Below, piece after piece: positions 21,614-31,239 of a stretch of DNA of 64,000 nt. This DNA is from Gemmatimonadota bacterium. GTDB lineage: Bacteria > Gemmatimonadota > Gemmatimonadetes > Longimicrobiales > Gaopeijiaceae. The notes under the pieces were generated by a model, which ran no database searches, was not told where the DNA came from, and saw nothing but the letters and a program-made list of their open reading frames with translations. Position 1 is the stretch's first letter. The number at the start of each line of letters is the position of its first letter. The translations under genes and the position numbers were made by a program. The stretch is taken from contig JAJDNC010000143.1 in the NCBI GenBank assembly GCA_022340865.1, forward strand, positions 29,497-93,496, read 5' to 3'.

Positions 21614-23877
21614 GTGCCGGGCCCGCCGGCGTCCGCCGGAGCTTCCTGCGCGGTGGGCTCCGCCGTGGGGGCGTCGGTGAGGTGCTTCGTGGAGGGATAC
21701 TCGATGCGTCGGTGCATCACGCCGGAGAGGATCTTCACGAACTGCTCCTCGACCCCCGCCACCTCCCGCAAGGTGAGCGGCGCGTCGTCGAGCTGGCCAG
21801 CTTCGATCTTCGCGCGGACCACCGTGCGGATGAGGTCGCGCAGGCGCTCGGGCGTGGGGTCGCGCATGGCGCGCGTGGCGGACTCGCAGGAGTCGGCCAG
21901 CATCACGATGGCGGTCTCGCGCGTCCTGGGACGGGGCCCCGGATAGCAGAAGTGCGCCTCGTCGAGCTCCCCCTCGGCCTCCTCCATGGCCTTCTCGTAG
22001 AAGAAGCCGATGCGTTGCGTGCCGTGGTGCTCGAGGATGAAGTCCACCACGACCTCGGGAACCTTCGCGTCGCGGGCCAAGCGGACCCCCTCGGTGACGT
22101 GCTCGCGCACGATGGTGGCGGAGGTCTCGGGCTTGAGCTTGTCGTGGGGGTTGCGGCCGTCGGGCTGGTTCTCCACGAAGTAGTGCGGCTTGAGCATCTT
22201 GCCGACGTCGTGATAGTACACGCCCACTCGGCACAGAAGCCCGTTCGCCCCGATGGCGTTGGCCGCCGCCTCGGCCAGGTTGGCGACGTTGATGCTGTGG
22301 GCGTAGGTGCCCGGCGCCTCCAGGGAGAGCCTCTTCAACAGGGGCCGCGTCGGATCCGCCCACTCCAGCAGCGTCTGGTCCGTGGTGATCCCCGTGAAGA
22401 GCTCGAAGACCCACAGAAACCCGATGGCCAGGAGCGCCGACACCGTGGCGTTCCCGGCGGCGAACGCCGAAGCGCGCGCCACGCTTCCCAGGTCGCGGGA
22501 GGTGGCGAGGCCATGGCCGAGGAGCACCAGGGCCGTGGCCGCGGCGATGATGGCGATGGACACCCAGGTCTCCGAGCGGCGCCGCACTGCGCGCACGCTC
22601 ATGGCGGCCGCCGCGCCCCCCGCCATCACCACGAGGACGATGCCGTAGTCCGTGAAGGGGGGCAGTGTCCCGGTGATCCCGGCCAGCACCAGGACCAGGA
22701 CCAGCGCCATGCGCGTATCCCACAATACGCCCACCGGCAGGCCGACGAAGGCGATGGGAAGCAGCTCGGCGGCCAGGTGATTTCGCGCGATCCCCGCCGC
22801 CGCGCCGAAGTAGACGGCAACCAGGACCCCTATGAGGAGCACCCAGCGGAAGTTCGCGTACACCTCCCGGCGGAAGAACAGGAGCAGGAGCCCGAAGATG
22901 GCGAGCAGCATCACGTTCAGGAGCTCCGCGCCGAGCACGGGCACCAGGCGCAGGCCCCCGCCCTCCAGGAGCCCGTCCTTGCGGAGCTGCGCCTCGTACG
23001 CCGACAGGCGGGCCAGCTCCGGTGCTCCGATGGGATCCGCCGCGCGCACGATGGCCTGCCCCTGGAGCACATGGGCCTTCGTCGTGTCCACCGAGCGCGC
23101 CGCGGCGTCGCGGTCCAGCTCGGTGGCCACGACGTCCAGGACGTAGCTGAGCCGGCTGTTCCGGATGAGGATGAGGCGAAGCAGGTTGGCCACGTCCGGG
23201 GGAGTGGACGACGGCAGCTTGCCCAACGCGGCCTCGAAGAAGTCCTGTTGCGTGGAGACGTCCTTGGTGGGGATCGAGCGCTCGTTGTTTCCCACCCGCA
23301 CGGTGACCGTCGCCGTCGAGATCCCCAGCGTCTGGCCGGCGTCCGCCACCCCCTTGGGAATGAGCTCCGCGGTGGCGGTGAGGGCCGTTCTCCTGAGGAG
23401 GCGGCGCGTCTGGGGATTCATGAGCGCGTCCACCTGGGAGGCGTCGGCCACCACGGAAGCTTGCTGCAACAGGCTCTCCACGGCCGCACGCCCGTGGGCG
23501 GCGGCGGTGTCCACGCGGTCGAAGAAGTTCCGCAGCCGCGTCTCCATGGTGTCGGCCGCGGCGGGTACGAGATCGAACGTGGGCGGCACCGACTGCATGG
23601 CCAGGTTGCGGTCCCGGGCCAGCTCCGCGGCCGATTTGGGCACGGAGAACGGCACCTTCGCGATGATGTTCTCCGGAGCCACCATCCCCTCGGTGTAGCG
23701 CGTTACGCGGAGGCCGGCCGCGGGCAGGAAGAGCACGGTGATGAGGGTGGCCAGAGCGAGGAGGAGGAGGAGGCGCGCTCCGTGGTGCACCGCGCGCTCC
23801 CCGAACGCGCGGCCTGGCTCGCCGGAAAGGCTCTTGAGGGCGGAGACGCCGGCGCTGTCGTCGGTGGTCTGGCTCAA
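21610..23877 (-). CDS. 7TM-HD (PgpH-like) HDIG domain protein
   Basis: Extracellular 7TMR-HDED-like region, 7 TM segments, HD domain RVGVYYHDVGKMLKPHYFVENQPDGRNPHDKL; lies between phoH and ybeY. Start uncertain (ORF open to 23970). Confidence 0.92.
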   Translation of the reverse strand: MSQTTDDSAGVSALKSLSGEPGRAFGERAVHHGARLLLLLALATLITVLFLPAAGLRVTRYTEGMVAPENIIAKVPFSVPKSAAELARDRNLAMQSVPPTFDLVPAAADTMETRLRNFFDRVDTAAAHGRAAVESLLQQASVVADASQVDALMNPQTRRLLRRTALTATAELIPKGVADAGQTLGISTATVTVRVGNNERSIPTKDVSTQQDFFEAALGKLPSSTPPDVANLLRLILIRNSRLSYVLDVVATELDRDAAARSVDTTKAHVLQGQAIVRAADPIGAPELARLSAYEAQLRKDGLLEGGGLRLVPVLGAELLNVMLLAIFGLLLLFFRREVYANFRWVLLIGVLVAVYFGAAAGIARNHLAAELLPIAFVGLPVGVLWDTRMALVLVLVLAGITGTLPPFTDYGIVLVVMAGGAAAAMSVRAVRRRSETWVSIAIIAAATALVLLGHGLATSRDLGSVARASAFAAGNATVSALLAIGFLWVFELFTGITTDQTLLEWADPTRPLLKRLSLEAPGTYAHSINVANLAEAAANAIGANGLLCRVGVYYHDVGKMLKPHYFVENQPDGRNPHDKLKPETSATIVREHVTEGVRLARDAKVPEVVVDFILEHHGTQRIGFFYEKAMEEAEGELDEAHFCYPGPRPRTRETAIVMLADSCESATRAMRDPTPERLRDLIRTVVRAKIEAGQLDDAPLTLREVAGVEEQFVKILSGVMHRRIEYPSTKHLTDAPTAEPTAQEAPADAGGPGT

Positions 23878-23941
23878 CGTAGACCTCCTCGGTGCGGGGA
23901 TGAGCGGTCCGTGGCCTGCTGCGGCCTCGCGGCGGGGACCG

Positions 23942-24952
23942 TCACGGCGACGGCTCCCCCGTCTCCGCATTCTCCGCGTTCTCCGCGTCGTCTGCTCGCT
24001 CGTACGCCCGGATGATGTCCTTCACCAGCCGGTGACGGATGACGTCCTTGGTGTCGAGGTAGACGATGGCGATCCCGTCCACGTCGGCGAGGATCCGCTC
24101 CACCTCCAGGAGGCCCGAGTCCGAGCGGTGCGGCAGGTCGATCTGGGTCTTGTCCCCGGTGATGACCACCCGGGAGTTCACCCCCAGCCGGGTGAGGAAC
24201 ATCTTCATCTGCGCGGTGGTCGCGTTCTGTGCCTCGTCGAGGATGACGAACGCGTCGGACAGCGTGCGGCCGCGCATATACGCCAGGGGAGCGATCTCGA
24301 TGGTGGTGTCCTCCAGGGCCCGACGCACCCTGTCGTGGGGCATCATGTCCTCGAGGGCATCGTACAGGGGCCTCAGGTAGGGGTCGACCTTCTCCTGGAG
24401 ATCACCGGGCAGAAAGCCCAGGTTCTCGCCGGCCTCCACCGCGGGGCGGGCCAGGATGATGCGACGCACCCTCTTCTTGTACAGAGCGTCCACCGCCGCC
24501 GCCACCGCGAGGTACGTCTTCCCCGTCCCGGCGGGACCGATGCCGATGACCACCTCGTTGGCGAGGATCGTCTGGAGATAGCGCCGCTGTCCCTCCGACT
24601 TCGGGACGATGATCTTGCGCGATCCAGGAAGCGCCAGGCGCACCTCGTCGTCGGGCTGGACGACCCCCGACGGACCCAGCGCGTCCATGCCGTCGGCGAA
24701 GCGGGCGATGTCCGGGGTATCGAAGGGGATCCGCAGGCGGGACAGCTCGATGAGGTGCTGCGCCACCGGGGTGGCGCGCTCCACGGCCTCGAGCTCTCCG
24801 GAGAGCACGAGATGGTCCCCCCGGAGGATGGTGCGCACGCCGAAGAGCCGGTTCAGCTCCTGAATGTTCCGGTCGTTGACGCCGGTCAACATGAGCTGGT
24901 CGACGCCCTCGGCGTCGAGGCGGTGCTCGACGATGGTCGGTCCGTTCGCCAC
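23942..24952 (-). CDS. phoH: PhoH family protein
   Basis: GIGPAGTGKTYLAVAAAVDAL, ILARPAVEAGENLGFLPGDLQEKVDPYLRPLYDAL, FVILDEAQNATTAQMKMFLTRLG. Confidence 0.96.
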   Translation of the reverse strand: MANGPTIVEHRLDAEGVDQLMLTGVNDRNIQELNRLFGVRTILRGDHLVLSGELEAVERATPVAQHLIELSRLRIPFDTPDIARFADGMDALGPSGVVQPDDEVRLALPGSRKIIVPKSEGQRRYLQTILANEVVIGIGPAGTGKTYLAVAAAVDALYKKRVRRIILARPAVEAGENLGFLPGDLQEKVDPYLRPLYDALEDMMPHDRVRRALEDTTIEIAPLAYMRGRTLSDAFVILDEAQNATTAQMKMFLTRLGVNSRVVITGDKTQIDLPHRSDSGLLEVERILADVDGIAIVYLDTKDVIRHRLVKDIIRAYERADDAENAENAETGEPSP

Positions 24953-24961
24953 GACGATATC

Positions 24962-26746
24962 CTACGACGCTCCGCCCCGGCCCACCACCCGCAGGCCGAG
25001 CTCGCTCAGCTCGGCGTCCGTGACGGGTCCGGGGGCGCCCTCGAAGAGCGCCCGAGCGGCGGTGGTCTTGGGGAACGCCACCACGTCGCGCAGGCTCCCG
25101 GCGCCCACGAAGCGCTGGACGATGCGGTCCATCCCCAGCGCGATGCCCCCGTGGGGCGGCGCTCCGGCCGCCAGCGCCTCGAGGAGGAAGCCGAACTTGC
25201 GGTCGATCTCCTCCTCCGAGAGCCCCAGGGTGCGGAGCACCTTCCGCTGCAGGGCCCCGTCGTGGATGCGGATGCTCCCGGAGCCGAACTCCGTACCGTT
25301 GTAGACGAGGTCGTACGCCAGGCTCCGGGCGGCCGACGGATCGGAATCCAGGAGGCGCAGGTCGTCGGGATGGGGCATGACGAAGGGGTGGTGCCCGGGG
25401 GCGAGAGCCCCGTCGGCCCCCTCGAAGAGCGGGAAGTGCGTGACCCAGAGCCAGGCGTGCTCCCGCTCCAGGGGCAGATCCATGGCCCGGGCCGCGGCGG
25501 CGCGGGTCGCCGCCAGCCCCGGCGAGGTCACCCTGTCGGGGCCCGCCGCCAGGAGCAGCAGGTCACCCACCGCTGCGTTCATATCATCGAAGTGTTTATC
25601 GGTCAAGAACTTGCTGATCGTACCCGATGTTCCCTCCACGGTCCGTTTCGCCCAGAGGAGGCCGGGCACGCCGGCGCCCTTCGCCTCGGACTCCACGGCC
25701 TCGATCTCCTTTCTGCTCAGACGCGCGCCCCCCGGAACCCGGATGCCCCGCACCCGTCCCCCGCCCTCCACCGCCGAGCGCAGGATGCGGAAGTCCACGT
25801 CGGCTGTGGTCCCGGTCCAGTCCTCGATGGGCAGCCCGTAGCGGAGGTCCGGGCGGTCGGATCCGTACCGGTCCATGGCCTCCGCCCACGTCATGCGCGG
25901 GAACGGCAGGGGCGCGTCGACGGCGGCGACCTCGGCGAGGGCGGCCATCAGCCCCTCCATCCAGCCGAGGATGTCGTCCGGCTCCACGAAGGACGCCTCC
26001 ACGTCGATCTGCGTGAACTCCGGCTGGCGGTCGGCCCTCAGGTCCTCGTCCCGGAAGCACCTGGCGATCTGGAAGTACCGGTCGAAGCCCGCCACCATGA
26101 GGATCTGCTTGTAGATCTGCGGGCTCTGAGGGAGGGCGTAGAACTCCCCCTCGTGGACCCGGCTGGGCACCAGGTAGTCCCGGGCGCCCTCCGGCGTGGG
26201 CTTGGTGAGAATGGGGGTCTCCACCTCCACGAAACCCTGCTCGTCCATGTAGCGGCGGGCGACGAGGATGAGCTTGTGACGGAGTGAGAGGTTGCGCTGG
26301 AGCTCGGCGCGGCGCAGGTCGAGGACCCGGTGGCGCAGCCTCAGCTCCTCCGAGGGGAGCTCCTCCTCCGGCGCGCGGTACACCGGGATCGCCGGCACCC
26401 GGGCAGCGGAGAGGCGCTCCATGCGCACCGCCCGGAGCTCCACCTCCCCGGTGCTCAGCTCCGGGTTGGCCTCGGGGCGGCGCTCGACTCGGCCCGTGAC
26501 CGCGATGACGTCCTCGGGGCCCAGCTCGTGTGCCGCGGCGAGGCTCTCCGGCTCCGTCCAGTCCGGCCCGAAGGAGACCTGGAGGAGACCACTGCGATCG
26601 CGGAGGTCCACAAAGAGCAGGCCGCCCAGGTCCCGCCGCCGGTGCACCCACCCGGCCAGACGCGGCTCCGTACCGATGTCGGCGCGACCGAGCCCGCCCA
26701 CCATGCGTGAGCGGAGGGACGTACGCTCGATGTCGTGGTCACTCAT
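24962..26746 (-). CDS. aspS: aspartyl-tRNA synthetase
   Basis: LAGWVHRRRDLGGLLFVDLRDRSG, YALPQSPQIYKQILMVAGFDRYFQIARCFRDEDLRADRQPEFTQIDVE, GGIALGMDRIV. Start at MSDHDIERT. Confidence 0.96.
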   Translation of the reverse strand: MSDHDIERTSLRSRMVGGLGRADIGTEPRLAGWVHRRRDLGGLLFVDLRDRSGLLQVSFGPDWTEPESLAAAHELGPEDVIAVTGRVERRPEANPELSTGEVELRAVRMERLSAARVPAIPVYRAPEEELPSEELRLRHRVLDLRRAELQRNLSLRHKLILVARRYMDEQGFVEVETPILTKPTPEGARDYLVPSRVHEGEFYALPQSPQIYKQILMVAGFDRYFQIARCFRDEDLRADRQPEFTQIDVEASFVEPDDILGWMEGLMAALAEVAAVDAPLPFPRMTWAEAMDRYGSDRPDLRYGLPIEDWTGTTADVDFRILRSAVEGGGRVRGIRVPGGARLSRKEIEAVESEAKGAGVPGLLWAKRTVEGTSGTISKFLTDKHFDDMNAAVGDLLLLAAGPDRVTSPGLAATRAAAARAMDLPLEREHAWLWVTHFPLFEGADGALAPGHHPFVMPHPDDLRLLDSDPSAARSLAYDLVYNGTEFGSGSIRIHDGALQRKVLRTLGLSEEEIDRKFGFLLEALAAGAPPHGGIALGMDRIVQRFVGAGSLRDVVAFPKTTAARALFEGAPGPVTDAELSELGLRVVGRGGAS

Positions 26747-27242
26747 GCGGGTCATGCCCCGGATCGGTGGATGTGTGGGCCTCCGCGCCACCGTAGGCGG
26801 CCGGCCAGAGGCGCATGAGGAGGAAGAAGCCCCAGTACCCGACGGCGGTGCCGATAGCGTCGGCGGCGAGATCCCCCAGGGACGGGTCGCGCCCGGGCAC
26901 GAACGCCTGGTGGAGCTCGTCGCTGGCGCCGTACAACACCCCCAGGAGGACCAGGATCGAGGGGGCGGCGCGGCTCCCGGAGCGCCACCGGCCCCGCGCC
27001 AGGAGAGCACCCATGACGCCGTAGAGCCCCATGTGTCCGACCTTGTCCGCATAGGGCAGCCATGCGGGGGTCACGATCACCCGCTGCGCGCTCAACAAAA
27101 AGAGGACCGCCGCCCAGACGGCGACAGGTCCCCACGCGAGAAGTCGTCGGATCAAGAGGGCTCTCGGGATCGCTTGGCCACCGCCTCCTACTGGATCTCC
27201 GCCAGAGAGCGCTAAGTTAAGCCGCTCACCACCCCGGTTCAA
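26739..27242 (-). CDS. VanZ-like family membrane protein
   Basis: ADKVGHMGLYGVMGALLAR and LLGVLYGASDELHQAFVPGRDPSLGDLAADAIGTAVGY. True start may lie downstream of 27242. Confidence 0.85.
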   Translation of the reverse strand: MNRGGERLNLALSGGDPVGGGGQAIPRALLIRRLLAWGPVAVWAAVLFLLSAQRVIVTPAWLPYADKVGHMGLYGVMGALLARGRWRSGSRAAPSILVLLGVLYGASDELHQAFVPGRDPSLGDLAADAIGTAVGYWGFFLLMRLWPAAYGGAEAHTSTDPGHDPHE

Positions 27243-27250
27243 GAAAGGCC

Positions 27251-28330
27251 ATGGCGGATCCTCCCCTACCCGACCTGCTCTCCCTGGAGCCCGACGAGCT
27301 CCATCAGGCCCTCCTCAGGCACTTCGAGGGCCGAGGCCAGCCGGGCTATCGGGCAGGCCAGGTCCAGCGATGGATCTACGAGGGGCTCGCCCGCACGCCG
27401 GAGGAGATGACGGATCTCCCCGCACCGGAGCGGGCGGCCCTGGGCGAGGCCTTCCGCCTGGACGAGCCTGCGGAGGAGCGGCTCTCGGAGAGCCGCGACG
27501 GCACGGTGAAGCACCTCTGGCGCCTCTCCGACGGACACCTCGTGGAGTCCGTGTTGATCCCCACCGAGCGCCGGCTCACGCTGTGCATCTCCTCCCAGGC
27601 GGGGTGCGCCATGGGGTGCACGTTCTGCGCTACGGGGTGGGGCGGATTCGATCGGCAGCTCACCCCCGGCGAGATCGTGGGCCAGTACCGGGCTTCGCGC
27701 AGGTGGGTGGAGGGCCGCGACCTGGGAACCGTCACGAACCTCGTCTTCATGGGGATGGGCGAGCCCCTGGCCAACCGGGGCGCCCTCCATCCCGCCCTGA
27801 CGATCCTGAACCAAGGATACCGCGTGGGGGCCCGACGCATCACCGTCTCCACCGTGGGCGTCGTTCCGGGGATCCTGGAGCTGGCGGAACGCCCGGAGCA
27901 GTTCCGCCTCGCGCTGTCGCTGCACGCGCCGGACCCCGAGCTGCGCCGGGGGCTCATCCCCCTGGAGAAGCGCTATCCCCTGCCCCAGGTGATGTCGGCC
28001 CTGCGCCGCTTCGACGAGGCGGGGGGCAAGCGCATCACCTTCGAGTACACGCTGATCCGCGGCGTGAACGACGCGATGGAGCTGGTGCCGCCCCTGGCCG
28101 ACCTGGCGCGGGAGGTGGGGGCCTTCGTGAACCTCATCCCCTTCAATCCCATCCCCTACCAGGACTGGAGGCCGTCGCCGGCGGAGCGCATCCGCGCGTT
28201 CGCCGCGGGGCTGGAAGCACGGGGGGTGGAGGCGGCGGTGCGCGAGACTCGGGGCCGGGACATCGAGGCCGCGTGCGGACAGCTCCGGGCCCAGGTGCTC
28301 GTGCAGATGGGGAAAGGTCGGTCGGGGTAG
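27251..28330 (+). CDS. rlmN: 23S rRNA (adenine2503-C2)-methyltransferase RlmN
   Basis: CISSQAGCAMGCTFCATGWGGFDRQLTPGEIVGQ and NLVFMGMGEPLANRGAL; C-terminal motif VRETRGRDIEAACGQLR. Confidence 0.96.
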   Translation: MADPPLPDLLSLEPDELHQALLRHFEGRGQPGYRAGQVQRWIYEGLARTPEEMTDLPAPERAALGEAFRLDEPAEERLSESRDGTVKHLWRLSDGHLVESVLIPTERRLTLCISSQAGCAMGCTFCATGWGGFDRQLTPGEIVGQYRASRRWVEGRDLGTVTNLVFMGMGEPLANRGALHPALTILNQGYRVGARRITVSTVGVVPGILELAERPEQFRLALSLHAPDPELRRGLIPLEKRYPLPQVMSALRRFDEAGGKRITFEYTLIRGVNDAMELVPPLADLAREVGAFVNLIPFNPIPYQDWRPSPAERIRAFAAGLEARGVEAAVRETRGRDIEAACGQLRAQVLVQMGKGRSG

Positions 28331-28432
28331 CCGCGCTCCCGACGCTCTCGAAGCTCGGGCACCCCCCGGGGAGCCTCCGGGGCTTCGGTCGCGGCGGCAC
28401 GGCCGGACCGCTAGTGGAGTGTCTCCCCTACC

Positions 28433-29245
28433 CTAGTGGATCCCCTTGCCGATGCGGCCCCAGCGGATCTCCCGGAGCCACGGGAACGCCTTGTAGGGGT
28501 CCCTGTGGTACGAGAAGTAGATGAACTCGGCCCTGCCCTCGAAGCGCCACCGCTCCACCAGCCCCCAATAGCGTGAGTCGAGGCTCTCGTCGCGGTTGTC
28601 GCCCATCATGAAGTACCGGCCCGGGGGAATGATGAGCGGCCCCCAGTTGTCCCGCGTGGGCGAGTACGTTCGCGGGTCCACCCCCGGCTCCAGGTATTTC
28701 TTCTGCCACACCATCCAGGGATACGACTCGTCGGGGCCGCCGGTATGCCTCACGTACGGCTCGTTCTGCTCCTTGCCGTCGATGTAGAGCACGCCCCCCT
28801 TCATCTGCAGCGTGTCTCCCGGCATGCCGATGAGACGCTTCACCAGCTTCATCTTCACGGAGTCCGGGGGCGGCGGCGTGAAGACCAGGACGTCCCCGCG
28901 GTGGGGCTCGGAATACCCGGGAATGCGGATGTTCGTCAGCGGAATCCGCGTGCCCATGGCTGCGCGGTTGACCACCAGCATGTCCCCAACGAGCAGGGTG
29001 TTCTCCATGGACCCCGACGTGATGACGAAGGTCTGCACGATGAAGCTGCGGAGGACGAGGAACAGGATGCCCGCGATGAGGATGGACTTGCCCCATTCCC
29101 ACGCCCATTCCCCGAAGGTCGTGGATCGGCTGGTCCGCTTCTGCGAGCCTCCCGCCCGACGGCGGGTAGGGCGCTTCCCCTTCCCGCCGCTCTCCTGGTC
29201 TCCCCGCTCCTTGTCGCCGTTCCCGGCGGTTCCTCGCTTGGCCAT
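28433..29245 (-). CDS. lepB: signal peptidase I
   Basis: ITSGSMENTLLVGDMLVVNR (Ser), VKRLIGMPGDTLQMKGGVLYIDG (Lys), YFMMGDNRDESLDSRYWG. Confidence 0.95.
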   Translation of the reverse strand: MAKRGTAGNGDKERGDQESGGKGKRPTRRRAGGSQKRTSRSTTFGEWAWEWGKSILIAGILFLVLRSFIVQTFVITSGSMENTLLVGDMLVVNRAAMGTRIPLTNIRIPGYSEPHRGDVLVFTPPPPDSVKMKLVKRLIGMPGDTLQMKGGVLYIDGKEQNEPYVRHTGGPDESYPWMVWQKKYLEPGVDPRTYSPTRDNWGPLIIPPGRYFMMGDNRDESLDSRYWGLVERWRFEGRAEFIYFSYHRDPYKAFPWLREIRWGRIGKGIH

Positions 29246-29269
29246 CCTTCTCCGTGCCTTACCCGGCGG

Positions 29270-29755
29270 TCATCGCTTGAGCCATCTCCTCGGGTCCCAC
29301 CAGGCGCGCTTCGGGGCCTGCGACACGGCAGACACGCGCCCGCTCCCTGCTTCCCAGTCCTTCCCCAGCAATACGGAAACGTCCAGGTAGAGGTTCGAGT
29401 CGGGCTCGCTGCGGACCCTGCGGATCCCCAGCGCGTCGGCGACGCCCCGAGCCTCGTTCAGGTGGCCCGTCCTGTCCAGGACCACGGACGAGTCCCTTCC
29501 GAAGGTCTGCGCGTTTCCGAAGAAAACGACGTCGAACCCCTTGTCCCGCAGCCGGTCCGTGGCCAGGCGCGCCGCTCCCTGGCTCCCTCCGGCGTTGAGC
29601 ACCTCCACCCGCACCCGAACCTGTGGAGTTCCCTCTCCGGGAGCTCCCGGCCCTCCACCCCTGTGGCCCCACCACTGGGACCAGGCCGAGCCGATGAAGG
29701 TCCCGGCCAGGAGCACCACCACCACCACCGCCAGCGCGCGCAGGCGAGCCCCCAT
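29270..29755 (-). CDS. LytR C-terminal domain-containing membrane protein
   Basis: N-terminal TM; RVEVLNAGGSQGAARLATDRLRDKGFDVVFFGNA...LYLDVSVLLGKDW (LytR_C). Confidence 0.82.
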   Translation of the reverse strand: MGARLRALAVVVVVLLAGTFIGSAWSQWWGHRGGGPGAPGEGTPQVRVRVEVLNAGGSQGAARLATDRLRDKGFDVVFFGNAQTFGRDSSVVLDRTGHLNEARGVADALGIRRVRSEPDSNLYLDVSVLLGKDWEAGSGRVSAVSQAPKRAWWDPRRWLKR

Positions 29756-30336
29756 CACCCCTCCGACGCAAGGGAGTTCCAGAAGCTCATGGTCTCCGGA
29801 CGCACCGGCCGACCCGTCTCCAGGAGATGCCGGATGCGTGCCCCGAGGATCTCCCGCACCACCTCGTGCAGGGCCTCCGGCATGCGACCCCGGAGGCCGG
29901 CGCGCCATTCGTCCCTCAGGCCCGTCCTTCCCGGCTCGAGGAAGTCGGCGCAGTAGAGCGCGTGTCCCTGCCGGCCGAGGTCCGCATGGCCCAACGTGTG
30001 GTACGCAACCGCCCGAAGCAGCCCGCCGTCCTCCACACCGTCGATGCGCAGGCGTTCGGCGGCAGCGGGCCCGTGGAGGATGGACGGGGGAAGCGCCGTC
30101 AGCCCGGGCGGCACACGCCCGCGCAACTTCTCGGGGTCGGCGTCCCGAAGGGCATCGTGGAGGTATGCGAGGGCGACCCAGCGCGTGCGCTCGTCTTCGG
30201 GCACGCCGAGCCCGGCGCTCCACGACGCGAGGAGCGCGGCCACCCTGCTCATGTGCTCCCTCCGCTCCTCCGTAGCCTCGGCCCAGGTCGGCAGCTCACC
30301 CGCCGCCGCCCGCTCCACCACCCTGTGCGGCCCCAT
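29755..30336 (-). CDS. HD domain hydrolase, YqeK-like
   Basis: VALAYLHDALRD, HGPAAAERLR, AVAYHTLGHADLGRQGHALYCADFLEPGR resemble the YqeK HD layout. Confidence 0.75.
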   Translation of the reverse strand: MGPHRVVERAAAGELPTWAEATEERREHMSRVAALLASWSAGLGVPEDERTRWVALAYLHDALRDADPEKLRGRVPPGLTALPPSILHGPAAAERLRIDGVEDGGLLRAVAYHTLGHADLGRQGHALYCADFLEPGRTGLRDEWRAGLRGRMPEALHEVVREILGARIRHLLETGRPVRPETMSFWNSLASEG

Positions 30337-30338
30337 GG

Positions 30339-31184
30339 TCAGCTCAGCTCGACGTTGTCGATGAGGCGCGTGGTTCCGCAGAAGGCCGCCAGGGCCACAA
30401 CGTCGCCGGGTGAAGCGCTGTTCACGGCCTCCAATCCCTCCGGCTCCACCACCTCCGCGTACTGGAGGCTCAGGAGCGGGTGGTTGGCGATCTCACGCTC
30501 CACCGCGGCGAGCAGGGCCGCGGCTCGCCGCTCGCCGCCGCCGAAGAGGGCCGCGGTCGCCGAAAGCGCACGGTGCAGCCCCACGGCCTGGGTCCGCTCC
30601 GGTCCGCTCAGATACGCATTCCGGGAGCTCATCGCGAGGCCGTCGCTCTCCCGGACGATGGGCCCGGTCTCGACGCGGACGCCCAGGTTCAGGTCCCGGG
30701 CCATGCGCCGTATGAGGACGGACTGTTGGAAGTCCTTCCGCCCGAAGACCGCCACGTCCGGCCGCACCAGACCGAATAGCTTCGCCACCACCGTGAGGAC
30801 GCCACGGAAATGTCCTGGGCGGTGCGCGCCGCAGAGGCGGCGCTCCATGGGGCCGGGGGAGACCGTCACCTGAGGGTCTCCCGCCGGGTACATCTCCTCG
30901 ACGGTGGGTACGAACACCACGTCCGTGCCGCGCGCCTCGAGCAGCGCCAGGTCCCTGGCCTCGTCCCGTGGGTACGTGCCGAGATCCTCTCCCGGGCCGA
31001 ACTGGAGCGGGTTCACGAAGATCGACACGACGACGGTCTCCGCGAGGTCGTGCGCACGGTCCACCAGGGACAGATGCCCTTCGTGGAGAAAGCCCATGGT
31101 GGGCACGAGGCACACCTTCCGCGAGGGCCCCCGCAGGTCCCGGGTCGCCGCCGTCAGCTCCTCCCGGGTGCGAACCGTCAGCAC
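30339..31184 (-). CDS. panC: pantoate--beta-alanine ligase
   Basis: LVPTMGFLHEGHLSLVDRA, VVSIFVNPLQFGPGEDLGTYPR, GRKDFQQSVLIRRMARDL, SSRNAYLSGPER. Confidence 0.97.
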   Translation of the reverse strand: MLTVRTREELTAATRDLRGPSRKVCLVPTMGFLHEGHLSLVDRAHDLAETVVVSIFVNPLQFGPGEDLGTYPRDEARDLALLEARGTDVVFVPTVEEMYPAGDPQVTVSPGPMERRLCGAHRPGHFRGVLTVVAKLFGLVRPDVAVFGRKDFQQSVLIRRMARDLNLGVRVETGPIVRESDGLAMSSRNAYLSGPERTQAVGLHRALSATAALFGGGERRAAALLAAVEREIANHPLLSLQYAEVVEPEGLEAVNSASPGDVVALAAFCGTTRLIDNVELS

Positions 31185-31239
31185 GTCGGGCGCCCGGGCG
31201 CAGATGCCCCCAACGCCACCGCGTTCCCTGCCTTTCGCA

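Noticed and set aside
21682-24015. 777-aa + strand ORF opposite the PgpH-like gene
   Set aside because: Same high-GC antisense artefact.
23738-26287. 849-aa + strand ORF opposite phoH/aspS
   Set aside because: Antisense shadow of highly conserved genes; compositional artefact.
28411-28441. Short direct repeat CTAGTGGA ... CTAGTGGA near the lepB stop
   Set aside because: Only 8 bp, one copy includes the lepB stop codon; likely coincidence.
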